A DNA stretch of 64,000 nucleotides, taken from NCBI GenBank assembly GCA_902763615.1, contig CACWSX010000013.1:1-64000 (forward strand), in the 5' to 3' direction. This DNA is from an uncultured Prevotellaceae bacterium. Lineage in GTDB: Bacteria > Bacteroidota > Bacteroidia > Bacteroidales > Bacteroidaceae. Made by a program: the position numbers and the translations under genes. This document shows, in pieces, positions 24,110 to 33,665 of this stretch. Position 1 is the first letter of the stretch. Each line of letters begins with the position of its first letter. The notes under the pieces are model-generated. The model had not been told where the DNA came from. It ran no database searches and saw nothing but the letters and a program-made list of their open reading frames with translations.

Positions 24110-26167
24110 TTACTTGTAAGGCAGATAACAGTTCTGCGTGGTGATGCCGGACGCATTGTTCTCCAGCTTTCGGCTGAGCCACTTGTCGCCGAAGCCACCA
24201 CCATAGATGCCCGAACGGTTCTTGTGGAGCGCCAGGCGTCGGAGGTCTGAGAAACGGGTACCCTCGAAGGCAAACTCCATGGCATATTCATCGCAGAGGA
24301 GATCTTCCATCGCATTGATGTAATCCTCCTTGGTATAGCTGGTCAGTCCGAGACCGAACTTCCGGCTGATGTCGGCAATCTTGGCCCCGACCACCGTGCT
24401 ATAGCGATAAGAGGAATAGAGGTCCTCTACGGCACCGGCACCATGGAAGTGGATACCGCAGAACGCTCTGGAAGCGCCGTTCTTGAAGATGTCGGAGTTG
24501 GCTTGAGCCAGGAACGGCAGACGGGTGGTGAGCAGTTCGTAGGACTCTGGCGTGAGGTAATACTTATCGTCGATGTGCGACTGTGTCATATCGAGCACCT
24601 TCTGTCCGTTCTCGTCGATGGAGTCGTTGCCCTGCTGGTCCTTGAGATAAACCTCCAGGTAACGGTAGTTGGGAAGTTCGGAGTGCAGACCGTTTTTCAG
24701 CACGGCGAAGGCTGCATCGGGATAGCCCATACGGTTGATGGCCTCTGCCAGGTGGAGCCATACCGTGGCGTTGCGGTAGAGATAGATATAGGCTGTAGAA
24801 GGCTTGAGGGTATAGACGTAGGAGGAGTCGGCCCCTTCACCCATCGTCACGATCGAGGCGCGTGCATCGCCAAGGGGGGCATTCTTCACGATCCAGTTGA
24901 AGGGTGCCACCTTCACCTGCTCGGTGAAATAGTAGTACTGCGCACGGCGGGCAGAGTCGATATAGGCCTGAGAAGGCACAATCTGGATGTCCTGTGTCTT
25001 GGGACAACTGAAGATTTCGCTGCCTCCCACCTGCACCGCATTCTTCGAGTCGGTGCCATAGTAGTTATAGCCGAAGGATGCCGGCACGTCAGAGGTCTTA
25101 CCCATCGTATAGTTCACCGCCATCGGGATGTAGGAGATGACATCGCCAGAAGAAGACCCGTGAGAAAAAGCATTCTCCCAAACAGGCATCTGATTGAAAA
25201 GCGAACTGTTCTTGGAATCGTTATAATCGATGGGCCACTCAGTGAAGTCCTTGAAGATAGGACTGTACTGGCTAAAGAAGATTCTCAAGGAATTGTTGTA
25301 GTTGACGGAGATATTACTCGGATCGATGAATCCCGCATAGCGCAGATACTGATAGTAGCACGTGGCAGCCTGCTCATACTGACCCAGTTCGAGATAGATA
25401 TCACCCAGCACGATGTTGAGGGGGATGAAGCACTTGCTGGGGTTGATGAACTTATCAACATTCTGACCACGGTCGTCCTTCCAGTTGAGTCGGCCGATGG
25501 AGCGCGATGTCTGTCCGAAGGTGGGCACCGCCAGCTGCTCGTCGCTATAGCGGGCCTTGAGGCCTTCGAGCATCTGGGCCTCTCCCTGAAGAATGGCATC
25601 ATAGCTCGTCATCGAGGTGTTGGCATTGATCTGGGCAATGGTGGTGACAGGCTCGGTGATGTAAGGCACATTGCCATACTGTCGGGCGAGCTGCAGATAG
25701 GTCCATGCACGGAACGAGGCGATGGCAGCATACTCGTTGCACACCACATTGCGGGCACCAGTAGCCAGTGTGGTGTCACGATGGGCCAGATAGTAGTTAC
25801 AGTTGTTGATGACCTTGTAATAAAGGTACACGCTGTCGTACTTGTTGGTGGCATCGGCCGTGAACGAAGCCAGGTCGCGCAGATGCAGCGAGGCCTTGCT
25901 GGTAGGCTTCACCAGATCGCCACGCAGTTCATTCTGGAAGAAATACTGGTCGGCCAACTGCTGCATAGCCTGCATGACACCATAGGCATAGAACACGGAG
26001 TCGGTCTTCTGGTCGAGCGCCGGATCGAACAACTGACGCGAACTATCCGACTCCAGCATGTCGCTGCAAGAGGTAAGGAGTAAAGGAGAGAAGGAGAGAA
26101 GGAGTAAGTAGAATACACCTGCCATGAAACCTCTCACCTTATTCTTATTATATATCTTGGTAATCAT
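24110..26167 (-). CDS. SusD/RagB-family surface glycan-binding lipoprotein (second pair)
   Basis: The 685-residue lipoprotein has its lipobox Cys at 34 (LLLTSCSD). SusD features include the early helix (SVFYAYGVMQAMQQLADQYFF), TPR-type pairs and the C-terminal signature LLCDEYAMEFAFEGTRFSDL. It should form the lid of the SusC transporter at 26203 and bind oligosaccharides at the cell surface. It is longer than many SusD proteins (about 500-600 residues). It is the last cistron of the operon. Its first 20 residues and the DNA behind them are nearly identical to those of the FAS1 protein at 29490. Confidence 0.93.
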   Translation of the reverse strand: MITKIYNKNKVRGFMAGVFYLLLLSFSPLLLTSCSDMLESDSSRQLFDPALDQKTDSVFYAYGVMQAMQQLADQYFFQNELRGDLVKPTSKASLHLRDLASFTADATNKYDSVYLYYKVINNCNYYLAHRDTTLATGARNVVCNEYAAIASFRAWTYLQLARQYGNVPYITEPVTTIAQINANTSMTSYDAILQGEAQMLEGLKARYSDEQLAVPTFGQTSRSIGRLNWKDDRGQNVDKFINPSKCFIPLNIVLGDIYLELGQYEQAATCYYQYLRYAGFIDPSNISVNYNNSLRIFFSQYSPIFKDFTEWPIDYNDSKNSSLFNQMPVWENAFSHGSSSGDVISYIPMAVNYTMGKTSDVPASFGYNYYGTDSKNAVQVGGSEIFSCPKTQDIQIVPSQAYIDSARRAQYYYFTEQVKVAPFNWIVKNAPLGDARASIVTMGEGADSSYVYTLKPSTAYIYLYRNATVWLHLAEAINRMGYPDAAFAVLKNGLHSELPNYRYLEVYLKDQQGNDSIDENGQKVLDMTQSHIDDKYYLTPESYELLTTRLPFLAQANSDIFKNGASRAFCGIHFHGAGAVEDLYSSYRYSTVVGAKIADISRKFGLGLTSYTKEDYINAMEDLLCDEYAMEFAFEGTRFSDLRRLALHKNRSGIYGGGFGDKWLSRKLENNASGITTQNCYLPYK
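26074..26110. repeat. 8-bp tandem repeat encoding the SusD signal peptide
   Basis: TAAAGGAG and AGAAGGAG units of 8 bp lie in tandem. On the coding strand they give the Leu/Ser-rich hydrophobic core directly before the lipobox. Confidence 0.8.
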
Positions 26168-26169
26168 AA

Positions 26170-26197
26170 CTCTTAATTATTAACTCTTAATTCTTAA
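26170..26197. repeat. Heptamer tandem repeat between SusC and SusD cistrons
   Basis: CTCTTAA, TTATTAA, CTCTTAA and TTCTTAA, 7 bp each, fill most of the 35-base gap in front of the SusD start. Confidence 0.8.
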
Positions 26198-26202
26198 TTA
26201 TA

Positions 26203-29200
26203 TTAGAGATTTATCTTTACACCCATGGAGACGACGCGTCCCTGAGCGATGTTGCCGCAGTCGATGCCCTGATAGAGCTGGTAGTTGCTGGCGGAGAACT
26301 CGGGATCGCTACCCGTGTACTTGGTGAGGGTGAAGAGATTGCCGCCCTCGGCCCATACGGAGATGCCCTGCAGCCATGACTGCCACGACTCGGGGATGGG
26401 AACCTGATAGTTCAGACGAACGTTCTTCAGACGCAGGTAGGAGCCGTCTTCAATCCAACGGTCAGAGAAGCGGTTGTTGCCCATGGGATCGCCATAGCCT
26501 ACACGCGGCAGGTTGGTCTGCTGACCCTCATAGCGCCAGTGTGCGATTTCTGCCACCTGCTGGTTGTAGAGTGTCGCACCGCTGTTGAGAATAGAACGCT
26601 GGTAGTTGAACACATCGTTGCCCAGACTGTAGTTGAAGTTCACACCCAGGGTGAAGCGCTTCCAACTGAGGTTGAGGAAGATGTTACCAAAGAGGTCGGG
26701 ATTGGGGTCTCCGATGATGCTCTTGTCGGCAGCATCGATCTTGCCGTCGTTGTTCAGATCCTCGAAGAACATGTCACCAGCAGCAAAATACTCACGTGCA
26801 CCTGTCTCGTCGACGATATAGAGGTTGGCAGCCTGTGCGGCCTCGGTCGTAGCGAGGACACCCTTGGTCTTGTAGCCGTAGAACACGCCCACGGGGTTGC
26901 CCACAGCGGTCAGGATATTGTTGTCGCCATAGATAGAAGAGGTGTAGTTGCCGTTGGCCAGTGCCTTGACCTCGTTCTTATAGTGGCCGATGGTAGCACC
27001 AACCTCCAGGCTCAGGTCGTGGGTGGCAATGGGTTTGCCGTTGATGCCCACCTCGAAACCGGTGTTCTTTATCTCACCGTCGTTGGTCCAGTAGTTGTTG
27101 ATACCGCCGATGGGGTTCTCAAACGTCTTCAGGGCCAGCAGGTCCTTGGTACTGTGGATGAAGTAGTTGGCACTCAGACCCAAGCGGTTGTTGAAGAAGT
27201 TGGCCTGCAAACCGGCATTCAGTTTCGACGTGGTCTCCCACTTGATCTCCTCGTTACCCACATTGGTGAGCTGCATACCGATCTCGCTGTAGTTGTAGCG
27301 CACGGTATTGAACGAGGTGCGGGCGGCGTAGTTGCTGATGCCGTCGTTACCGCTCATGTCGAAGCCGACATTCAGGCGCAGGTAGTTGATGGCAGAGTTC
27401 TTCGGGAACCAGTTCTCATTGCTCATCACCCAGCCCAACTGCACGCTGGGGAATACGGCCCACTTCACACCGGCCAGCTTCACACCACCGTTGGCATTGC
27501 TGCCGAAACGGCTGTTCGACTCAGCCAGCACAGAGACGGTGGCGAAGTATTTGTTCATGTAGTTATAGTCGCCGGAGAGGTACCACTGCATGTTCTTCCA
27601 GACATCGTCGGCACCCTTGACGGTAGAGTAGACATCGTTGCCCGTAGCAAGTTTCGGGTTCTTATCGTCCTCGAGCTTCGTAGAGTACTGTGTACCCAGG
27701 TCGCTGTTGTCGTAAGAGAAATAGGTATAGCGGAAGCCACCCATCGCTGCGATGTCGTGGGCGCCGAATTTCTTGTTCCAGTCAATGTGGGTATTGCTCA
27801 GTACGTTGATTTCCTTAGAGAAGATAGAGGCGGTCTTGGAATAGACCGTACCCAGGTTCTCGATGGCGAACGAAGGCAGACCGATGTTGGGACGATAGTA
27901 AGCCTGCGAGTTACGGTTGAGGTAGTAACTGAAATGAGAGGTCAACTTCCAGTCCTTACTGATTTCGAAGGTAGGTTTCAGTGTGACATTGAAGAAGGTG
28001 TTCTCGTTACGGTTCTTACGCTCACCCGAGCCATTGGTCATCAGCGCCAGCGGGTTAGCCTGCGAATAGTTGCCGTCGTTCAGAGTGCTGAACAGGTCGT
28101 CGGCATCTGCGAGCAGCGAGGTAAACGCATTGATGTTCTTGTTATACTGATAAGGATTGAGCAGCGGGCTCTTGATCAGCGCCAGGAAGGCGGGCGAGGT
28201 GATGATGCCGGCATTCAGGTCGGCAGCGATACCCTCGTCGAAGAGGTTCTGATTAGTGCGTGAGAACGACATATCGAACTTCGTCGTCAGGTTCCACAGC
28301 AGTTTGATATCGGTATTGAAACGCACATTGATGCGGTCGTAACTGGTAGACTTTACATTCTTCATGGTCTGGATATAAGCCACGGAGAGGTTGTACATAC
28401 CGATGTCGTCACCACCCTGCACATTGATACTGTAGTTGTGGGTCAGGGCTGTGCGATACACATAGTCGCTCCAGTCAGTGTCGTTGTGATAGGTATTGTA
28501 ATAGTAGCCGTCCTTGGCATCGTTGAGGAAGTTGAACTGCAGGGGATTGTTCAGCGATCCGATGCGTTCCTTTACCTCGGGAACGGTGCCGAGAGCCTCG
28601 ACGGCATAGTTACGATACTGGGCTGCATTCATCATCGTGGGATAATTAGGCACGAAGGTCCACCCCACCCCGAGCTTGGCATCGATACGTGTCGCCATCG
28701 AGTGTCCGCGCTTGGTGTCGATCAGGATGACGCCATTGGCACCACGGGCACCGTAGAGGGCGGTGGCATTCTTCAGCACCGTCACCTTGTCGATATCCTC
28801 AGGCGAAATGGTCGACAACATATTGAAGATGTCGCCCTGGTGCAACGACAACCTGCTCTGCTGCATATCGAGCTCCACGCCATCGAGGATGACGAGGGGC
28901 TGTGCATTGGCATTGATAGAACTGATACCGCGGATAAACATCGCAGCGCCCTGCTCAAGGTTGCCGGAATGCATGTTCATGCGGATATCGCCACCCAACT
29001 TCTCGGTCATCTCCTCGTCGATGGTCAGGCCATTGCCGTCGGAGACGAAACTGTTCTTGGCCGTGATGGTGGTGCCGTCCTCATACATGGGCGAGAAGGC
29101 ATCGCTGAGCATCGATATACGCACCTGCTGGGTGGAATCGCCGGCGACGATACCTACCTGCTGCGACATGTACTTCGGCGACTGCACGAAGAGCACGGTG

Positions 29201-29490
29201 GCGAAGGTGGGCACCTTGATGGTGAACTTACCATCACCATCGGTCATGGCAGCATAACGGTCATCGTTGAGGGTCTTCAGGCGTACACCGGCCAAGGGTG
29301 TCTTGGTGGCGGCATCGATCACAAGACCTTTCACATTGATGGTCGGATTCTTATCGGCAACCTGGGTACGCTTAGGTGCCTTGAAGGTCGTAGAGGTCTC
29401 CTCATCATCAAAATCATCCTGCGCAAAAGCCACTGGGCTTGCTACAAGGAATGCAATCAAAAATAGAAATATCTTTTTCATCGTCGTCAT
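26203..29490 (-). CDS. SusC/RagA-family TonB-linked outer membrane transporter (second pair)
   Basis: The 1095-residue protein has a signal peptide (to VAFAQ), a carboxypeptidase-regulatory-like domain (VKGLVIDAATKTPLAGVRL, about residues 50-130), a plug (FIRGISSINANAQPLVILDG; VTVLKNATALYGARGANGVI) and a 22-strand-type barrel ending in VVSMGVKINL. It imports glycan fragments with its SusD. The usual TonB-box-like EVVVTGYG motif between the regulatory domain and the plug is not visible, and the usual 'ALQGKVAGV' plug entry is replaced by TEKLGGDIRMNMHSGNLEQG. The ATG overlaps the upstream FAS1 stop by one base (TAATG). MKKIFLF, three codons later, is an alternative start. Confidence 0.93.
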   Translation of the reverse strand: MTTMKKIFLFLIAFLVASPVAFAQDDFDDEETSTTFKAPKRTQVADKNPTINVKGLVIDAATKTPLAGVRLKTLNDDRYAAMTDGDGKFTIKVPTFATVLFVQSPKYMSQQVGIVAGDSTQQVRISMLSDAFSPMYEDGTTITAKNSFVSDGNGLTIDEEMTEKLGGDIRMNMHSGNLEQGAAMFIRGISSINANAQPLVILDGVELDMQQSRLSLHQGDIFNMLSTISPEDIDKVTVLKNATALYGARGANGVILIDTKRGHSMATRIDAKLGVGWTFVPNYPTMMNAAQYRNYAVEALGTVPEVKERIGSLNNPLQFNFLNDAKDGYYYNTYHNDTDWSDYVYRTALTHNYSINVQGGDDIGMYNLSVAYIQTMKNVKSTSYDRINVRFNTDIKLLWNLTTKFDMSFSRTNQNLFDEGIAADLNAGIITSPAFLALIKSPLLNPYQYNKNINAFTSLLADADDLFSTLNDGNYSQANPLALMTNGSGERKNRNENTFFNVTLKPTFEISKDWKLTSHFSYYLNRNSQAYYRPNIGLPSFAIENLGTVYSKTASIFSKEINVLSNTHIDWNKKFGAHDIAAMGGFRYTYFSYDNSDLGTQYSTKLEDDKNPKLATGNDVYSTVKGADDVWKNMQWYLSGDYNYMNKYFATVSVLAESNSRFGSNANGGVKLAGVKWAVFPSVQLGWVMSNENWFPKNSAINYLRLNVGFDMSGNDGISNYAARTSFNTVRYNYSEIGMQLTNVGNEEIKWETTSKLNAGLQANFFNNRLGLSANYFIHSTKDLLALKTFENPIGGINNYWTNDGEIKNTGFEVGINGKPIATHDLSLEVGATIGHYKNEVKALANGNYTSSIYGDNNILTAVGNPVGVFYGYKTKGVLATTEAAQAANLYIVDETGAREYFAAGDMFFEDLNNDGKIDAADKSIIGDPNPDLFGNIFLNLSWKRFTLGVNFNYSLGNDVFNYQRSILNSGATLYNQQVAEIAHWRYEGQQTNLPRVGYGDPMGNNRFSDRWIEDGSYLRLKNVRLNYQVPIPESWQSWLQGISVWAEGGNLFTLTKYTGSDPEFSASNYQLYQGIDCGNIAQGRVVSMGVKINL

Positions 29491-31355
29491 TATTCGTTAT
29501 TAGCCCATAAGTCATTGTATTCCTTCGGAACGAGGAAGACGCCAGCCACACGCATCTGCTGATCGTATTTCTTACGGTTGGCAGAAGAGGTGTAGCTCTT
29601 GGTGTGCATCATCGTCAGGCTGGGATAAGCATCCAGACCATGATAGCAGACAGGGAAGGTAAACTCACCAAGATCAATGACATTAACACGTCCTGGGTCA
29701 CCTACATAAGTCACCGTTCCTGTACTCTCACCATTATCGGTGGTAATCTCCGATGATGCCTTTGAACCCTGAGGCAGCACGGTGAGCTGCTGCTTGTTGT
29801 CGGCATCGGTCCAGCTGAGATAGAAACGCAGATAGTAAGGCTTCACATCGGCCAGCGGCTCCTCCACCTGTGCAGGAACGGTGACCACATAGATGTGATA
29901 GGTCGTTGAACGGACACCCTGGCCCTGAACGACTCCGCGTCCGGTTCTCAGAGCGAAACTGAATTCCGGCTTACCCGTCGTACCGTCGATATTGGCACTG
30001 TCGACCGCCACGTAAGTGAAGAAACGAGAGGTCTGGGGGAAGAGCCACTGGCGGAACATCCTCGGCACCTTACTGAAGAGGCTGTCGCGTCCTGCCAGGT
30101 CTGCCAGGGGGATGCTATGGGTGGTCAGCTTGGTCACCTTCATCGTAGCCTCGGGCGCCATGACGCTGATTCTCGGATTGTAGGTATTCCAAGAGCGGAA
30201 GGTCAGCTGGTCGATGGTACGCGCCACGCCATTACTCATCTCGTTGACAGCGATGGTGTGGTTCAGCACATCCTGCATATTGGTGAGTGACTTGCCACTG
30301 GTGGTATAAGCCGTATCACCAGGAGCAAAGGAACCGTTGCCAAAGAGCGGCTGGTTGCCCTTGTACCAGTTAGAGAAGACCAGGTTGTTGACGATGTTCC
30401 GGCAGGTCAGAGAGTCCTGCAGCTGTCCGTCAGCCTCAGCGGCCTTGTCAGCCTTGGCATCGGTGGCTTTCATCGAAGAGGCCACGAGGGTCTTCTTCTC
30501 AAGATCCATGTAGTCCAATTTCGGAATGTAGTTGTAGCAAGGATTGATGGCGGCATAAGCCTCACTCCAAGCCTGGTCGTTAGGAATCAACATGCAATAG
30601 GTACTGTCCTCATCCTCGAGGTTGGCTCTCATGATGGAGTTGATCACATTGTTGCGCTTCTTCATCACTGAGTCCAGATAGGTCTGCTTACCATCGCGGA
30701 GCGGACCGATGACGGATGCATTGACATCTAGATAGTACTCATCGTATTTCTGGATGTAGTTCTTGAGCAAGTCACAGCCCGAGAGATTGTCGATATTCTC
30801 ATAGAGGTTGTGGTAGAACTCCGACATGCCATTCAGTTTGTGCATCACACCATTGGTAGCAGGGATATTGACAGCACTGTAACCGATACCATCAAAGGAA
30901 TCCTGGGTAAAGGGATGGTGCTTGGCGTTGAGCGAGATAATCGTCGTACCTGCCAGCGCACTGGAGATCGGATAGTTGTACTCCGTCATGTGCTGCTGCA
31001 TAAACTGCTTGACGATGGTGGCACTGTCGCTGGCCTTCAGACGATTGAATTCAGCATCGCTGATGGCGGCATCCACAGGTGCCCAGACAGTATAGAACCG
31101 TGGGCTGTTGAGTGCCTCGGAGAACTTTGACTGCTGAGCCAGCGCCGCAAACTTGGTCAGCTGCGGGTCGCTGGAGATATTCTCCCACAACGTCTGGCTG
31201 GCACTGGGCAGGTCGCCTGCCGACGGCACTGAGTTGTAATCAGAATAATCCGAGCAGCCAGAAAGGAGGAAAGGAGATGAGGAGAGAAGGAGTAAGTAGG
31301 ATACTCCTGCCACGAGACCTCTCACCTTATTCTTATTATATATCTTGGTAATCAT
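29490..31355 (-). CDS. Fasciclin (FAS1) domain lipoprotein
   Basis: About 621 residues start from ATG 31355, the first ATG; a TTG three codons upstream is less likely. The lipobox Cys is at 34 (FLLSGCSD). A FAS1-type domain is visible (FAALAQQSKFSEALNSPRFYTVWAPVDAAI ... followed by HMTEYNYPISSALAGT and GVMHKLNG). The C-terminal half is beta-rich, with FRFYLSWTDADNKQQLTVL-type strands. FAS1 domains mediate adhesion or carbohydrate/protein contacts. Placed directly before SusC and coupled to it by TAATG, it is probably a surface-exposed partner of the second SusCD pair. The ligand is unknown. Confidence 0.85.
   Translation of the reverse strand: MITKIYNKNKVRGLVAGVSYLLLLSSSPFLLSGCSDYSDYNSVPSAGDLPSASQTLWENISSDPQLTKFAALAQQSKFSEALNSPRFYTVWAPVDAAISDAEFNRLKASDSATIVKQFMQQHMTEYNYPISSALAGTTIISLNAKHHPFTQDSFDGIGYSAVNIPATNGVMHKLNGMSEFYHNLYENIDNLSGCDLLKNYIQKYDEYYLDVNASVIGPLRDGKQTYLDSVMKKRNNVINSIMRANLEDEDSTYCMLIPNDQAWSEAYAAINPCYNYIPKLDYMDLEKKTLVASSMKATDAKADKAAEADGQLQDSLTCRNIVNNLVFSNWYKGNQPLFGNGSFAPGDTAYTTSGKSLTNMQDVLNHTIAVNEMSNGVARTIDQLTFRSWNTYNPRISVMAPEATMKVTKLTTHSIPLADLAGRDSLFSKVPRMFRQWLFPQTSRFFTYVAVDSANIDGTTGKPEFSFALRTGRGVVQGQGVRSTTYHIYVVTVPAQVEEPLADVKPYYLRFYLSWTDADNKQQLTVLPQGSKASSEITTDNGESTGTVTYVGDPGRVNVIDLGEFTFPVCYHGLDAYPSLTMMHTKSYTSSANRKKYDQQMRVAGVFLVPKEYNDLWANNE
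31261..31300. repeat. 8-bp tandem repeat encoding a FAS1 signal peptide
   Basis: GAAAGGAG, GAAAGGAG, ATGAGGAG, AGAAGGAG and TAAGTAGG follow each other with a strict 8-bp period. They encode the Leu/Ser core before the lipobox of the lipoprotein ending at 29490. Confidence 0.85.
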
Positions 31356-31357
31356 AA

Positions 31358-31392
31358 TTTTCAATTTTCAATTTTCAATTTTCAATTCTCAA
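31358..31392. repeat. Heptamer tandem repeat between two FAS1 cistrons
   Basis: TTTTCAA is repeated four times, followed by TTCTCAA. The tract fills the space between the stop at 31398 and the next start at 31355, so it is transcribed and lies where a ribosome binding site would be expected. Confidence 0.9.
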
Positions 31393-31397
31393 TTATT

Positions 31398-33665
31398 TTA
31401 ATACCAGTCTTCTGTCATGGTCTGGCTGTTGACGATGTCAAGCGGCACCAGTTCAATGAAGTCGAACGACCAGCCGAGGTTGGCATCGTTCACCAGGTTC
31501 TTGATGCGCAGCCAGTAATCCTTACCCTGCTCAAAGCGCTGGGTGGTGATGATACGGCGGAGCATCATCGTGCCATAGCCCGTCTCAGAGCGACAGCTGG
31601 TAGAGCCGATAATCTGGCTGGCAGCAGAATAGATATCATTCTCGTTATAAGTCAGCGGGTCGGTCACAGTGTTATAAGTACCACGTGAGAAGGAAGCCGG
31701 CGCACGCATATAACCACGCACATGCATACGCTGGTCGCTAGCCACACCGCAGTCGGAAGTCTCGTCGTCGGCACGGTTCACGATGTCCTCATAACCAATG
31801 GTCGCATCCTGGTAAGGATTGGCACAAGCATCGAAGGGGATGCCGATGGCCACCATATCCGACTGCTTGGAGGTGTTACCGAGATAGAACTGCATCAGTC
31901 CGCCACGTGCCATCGGAGGATAGATGATACGCAACTCATAGTCGCCGGTAGGCACATGCGGCAGTTTAACAGCAAAGTCGTAAACATCCCATCCCTGGAA
32001 CTGGTCGGAGTTGTTGGCTCGCCAAGCGCCCATGACGCAGAAACGCAGCAGGGTACCGGGATTGTAGCAGACGATATTGTCGAAATAGTTGTTCTGGAAG
32101 GCGATACGGTTACCGTCGCCGCCACCGTTCAGGGTACTCACCTCTGCCGGCGTGGCGAAACGTAGGCCGTTGTTGATCAACTCATAGAGGAAGGTTGACG
32201 AATCGAGGCGCAGGCGCTCGTGGAGCGCATCCTTCGCATTCTGATCGTACTTCAGAATACCCTTGATACGATGGATATAGCCGTTGAGCGTCTCTATGCT
32301 CTTATTACGGTTGACAGACACGCCTTTGAATACCAGCGTGTGGTCGCCGTCATTAGGCATACCGAACATACCGAGTCGCTTGGTCAGTGTATTGTTGGTC
32401 AGATAACGGTTCAGCCACAGATCCTTGGAGGTCTTGGGGTTCGTTTCCCATACCTTCAAGAGGGTATTGGGAAGCATGGTCTCAAAATACTCCTGCGGCT
32501 CATAGCCGAAGCAGAGGTTCCAGGAAGCGTTGGTCTGGGCATTCTTCTCATAGACGATGCGGTCGATAGGCATACCGGCACGCAGGATATGATAGGCCAC
32601 AAACATATTCACCACATTAAACCGATTGGTATAGTCGTCTCCTGTGCTGATCTTGATACCCTTCTCATTGATGTAGTCATACCAGGCACCGCAGTTGCCG
32701 TACCACTCCACACACTTCTCTTTCAGGTCGGCAAAACTGTTGATGCCGGCAGCGCGGAACACATCATCGGTCTCGGCAAAGACGGTCCACTTGATCATAC
32801 ACTCCTTGGGATAATAGATAGAGTTACCATCACGGTCGTTGTGGTTGTTACCCAAGTCGTAAGTCATGGCTGTACCGTCAGGATTATTCTTGCGTTCAAT
32901 CATGAGGGTATCGGCAAAGCCCGTTGCCTCAAGGGCGGCATAGAAGATGCTCAGGTCTTTCTCACCCTCCACACGCAACTGGTCGTCGGTGGTGCGGTCG
33001 GAACGTGGAATCACGTTCGAGCAGATATGCAGGATGCCGTTGATGGCCTCGATATCACCGTCGAGAATGGCAGAGATGTCGTTAAGACTGGTAAGACCGA
33101 TATATTCCTCCTTGTAGGCATCCTCGCCGAAGCTGCCGACACGGATGCTACGGCCTGTCTTCATCGTGGTCCAGGTAGTGGCTGTACCATCGAGATCCAC
33201 CTGCAGATGCTGCTCACCGGAGAGGTGGAAACGGGCGATATCGTCGCACAGAGAGTCAGACATCAGTTCCACCTTCGCCATCACGTCGAGGCTGTTCCAA
33301 CCAGCATCTTCCTTGATGCCGTTGTGCTTCAGCTTGGCCTTGGAGATAAGGTAGGACTCATCGTTATAGAGACTGTCGAGATAAGCGTTCACACCATCGT
33401 TGACAGGTGCGAAACAAGTATATTCGCCATACGTTCCCATATACTTGTCGAACTTACCCTTTTGCAGAATGCGATAGAAGGCACTCAGTTCTGAACGCTC
33501 ACGCAGCATCTCTGCAATGGTCTTCTGGTCTGAGGAGAACAGGTTAGAGCCATCCGGTTCCTCGTTGCAACTGGAAAGGAGACAGGAGACAGGAGTCAGG
33601 AGACAGCAGAATACACCTGTCATCAGAATCCTCGACCATTTCTTATTATTTATCTTGGTAATCAT
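31398..33665 (-). CDS. Fasciclin (FAS1) domain lipoprotein
   Basis: The 755-residue lipoprotein has its lipobox Cys at 33 (CLLSSCNEEPDG). FAS1 features include LRERSELSAFYRILQKGKFD, YTCFAPVNDGVNAYLDSL, then INGILHICSNVI, with a second FAS1-like block further on (LKVWETNPK; LNGYIHRIKGILKYD). The C-terminal ~250 residues form a beta-rich, carbohydrate-binding-like region (GDYELRIIYPPMARGGLMQF; GKDYWLRIKNLVNDANLGW). It follows the first SusD and precedes the second FAS1 protein. It is likely on the cell surface; ligand unknown. Its signal core is encoded by a heptamer repeat (33578-33606). Confidence 0.85.
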   Translation of the reverse strand: MITKINNKKWSRILMTGVFCCLLTPVSCLLSSCNEEPDGSNLFSSDQKTIAEMLRERSELSAFYRILQKGKFDKYMGTYGEYTCFAPVNDGVNAYLDSLYNDESYLISKAKLKHNGIKEDAGWNSLDVMAKVELMSDSLCDDIARFHLSGEQHLQVDLDGTATTWTTMKTGRSIRVGSFGEDAYKEEYIGLTSLNDISAILDGDIEAINGILHICSNVIPRSDRTTDDQLRVEGEKDLSIFYAALEATGFADTLMIERKNNPDGTAMTYDLGNNHNDRDGNSIYYPKECMIKWTVFAETDDVFRAAGINSFADLKEKCVEWYGNCGAWYDYINEKGIKISTGDDYTNRFNVVNMFVAYHILRAGMPIDRIVYEKNAQTNASWNLCFGYEPQEYFETMLPNTLLKVWETNPKTSKDLWLNRYLTNNTLTKRLGMFGMPNDGDHTLVFKGVSVNRNKSIETLNGYIHRIKGILKYDQNAKDALHERLRLDSSTFLYELINNGLRFATPAEVSTLNGGGDGNRIAFQNNYFDNIVCYNPGTLLRFCVMGAWRANNSDQFQGWDVYDFAVKLPHVPTGDYELRIIYPPMARGGLMQFYLGNTSKQSDMVAIGIPFDACANPYQDATIGYEDIVNRADDETSDCGVASDQRMHVRGYMRAPASFSRGTYNTVTDPLTYNENDIYSAASQIIGSTSCRSETGYGTMMLRRIITTQRFEQGKDYWLRIKNLVNDANLGWSFDFIELVPLDIVNSQTMTEDWY
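33578..33606. repeat. Heptamer tandem repeat encoding a FAS1 signal peptide
   Basis: GGAGACA, GGAGACA, GGAGTCA and GGAGACA give four 7-bp units on the plus strand. On the coding strand they read as the core before the lipobox of the 755-residue lipoprotein. Confidence 0.9.

Noticed and set aside
24443..26083. 546-codon frame antisense to SusD
   Set aside because: Same reason: the opposite strand has full SusD signatures and this frame has none.
26539..28263. 574-codon frame antisense to the second SusC
   Set aside because: It is a Val/Glu/Gly-rich shadow of a clear SusC coding sequence with no motif of its own.
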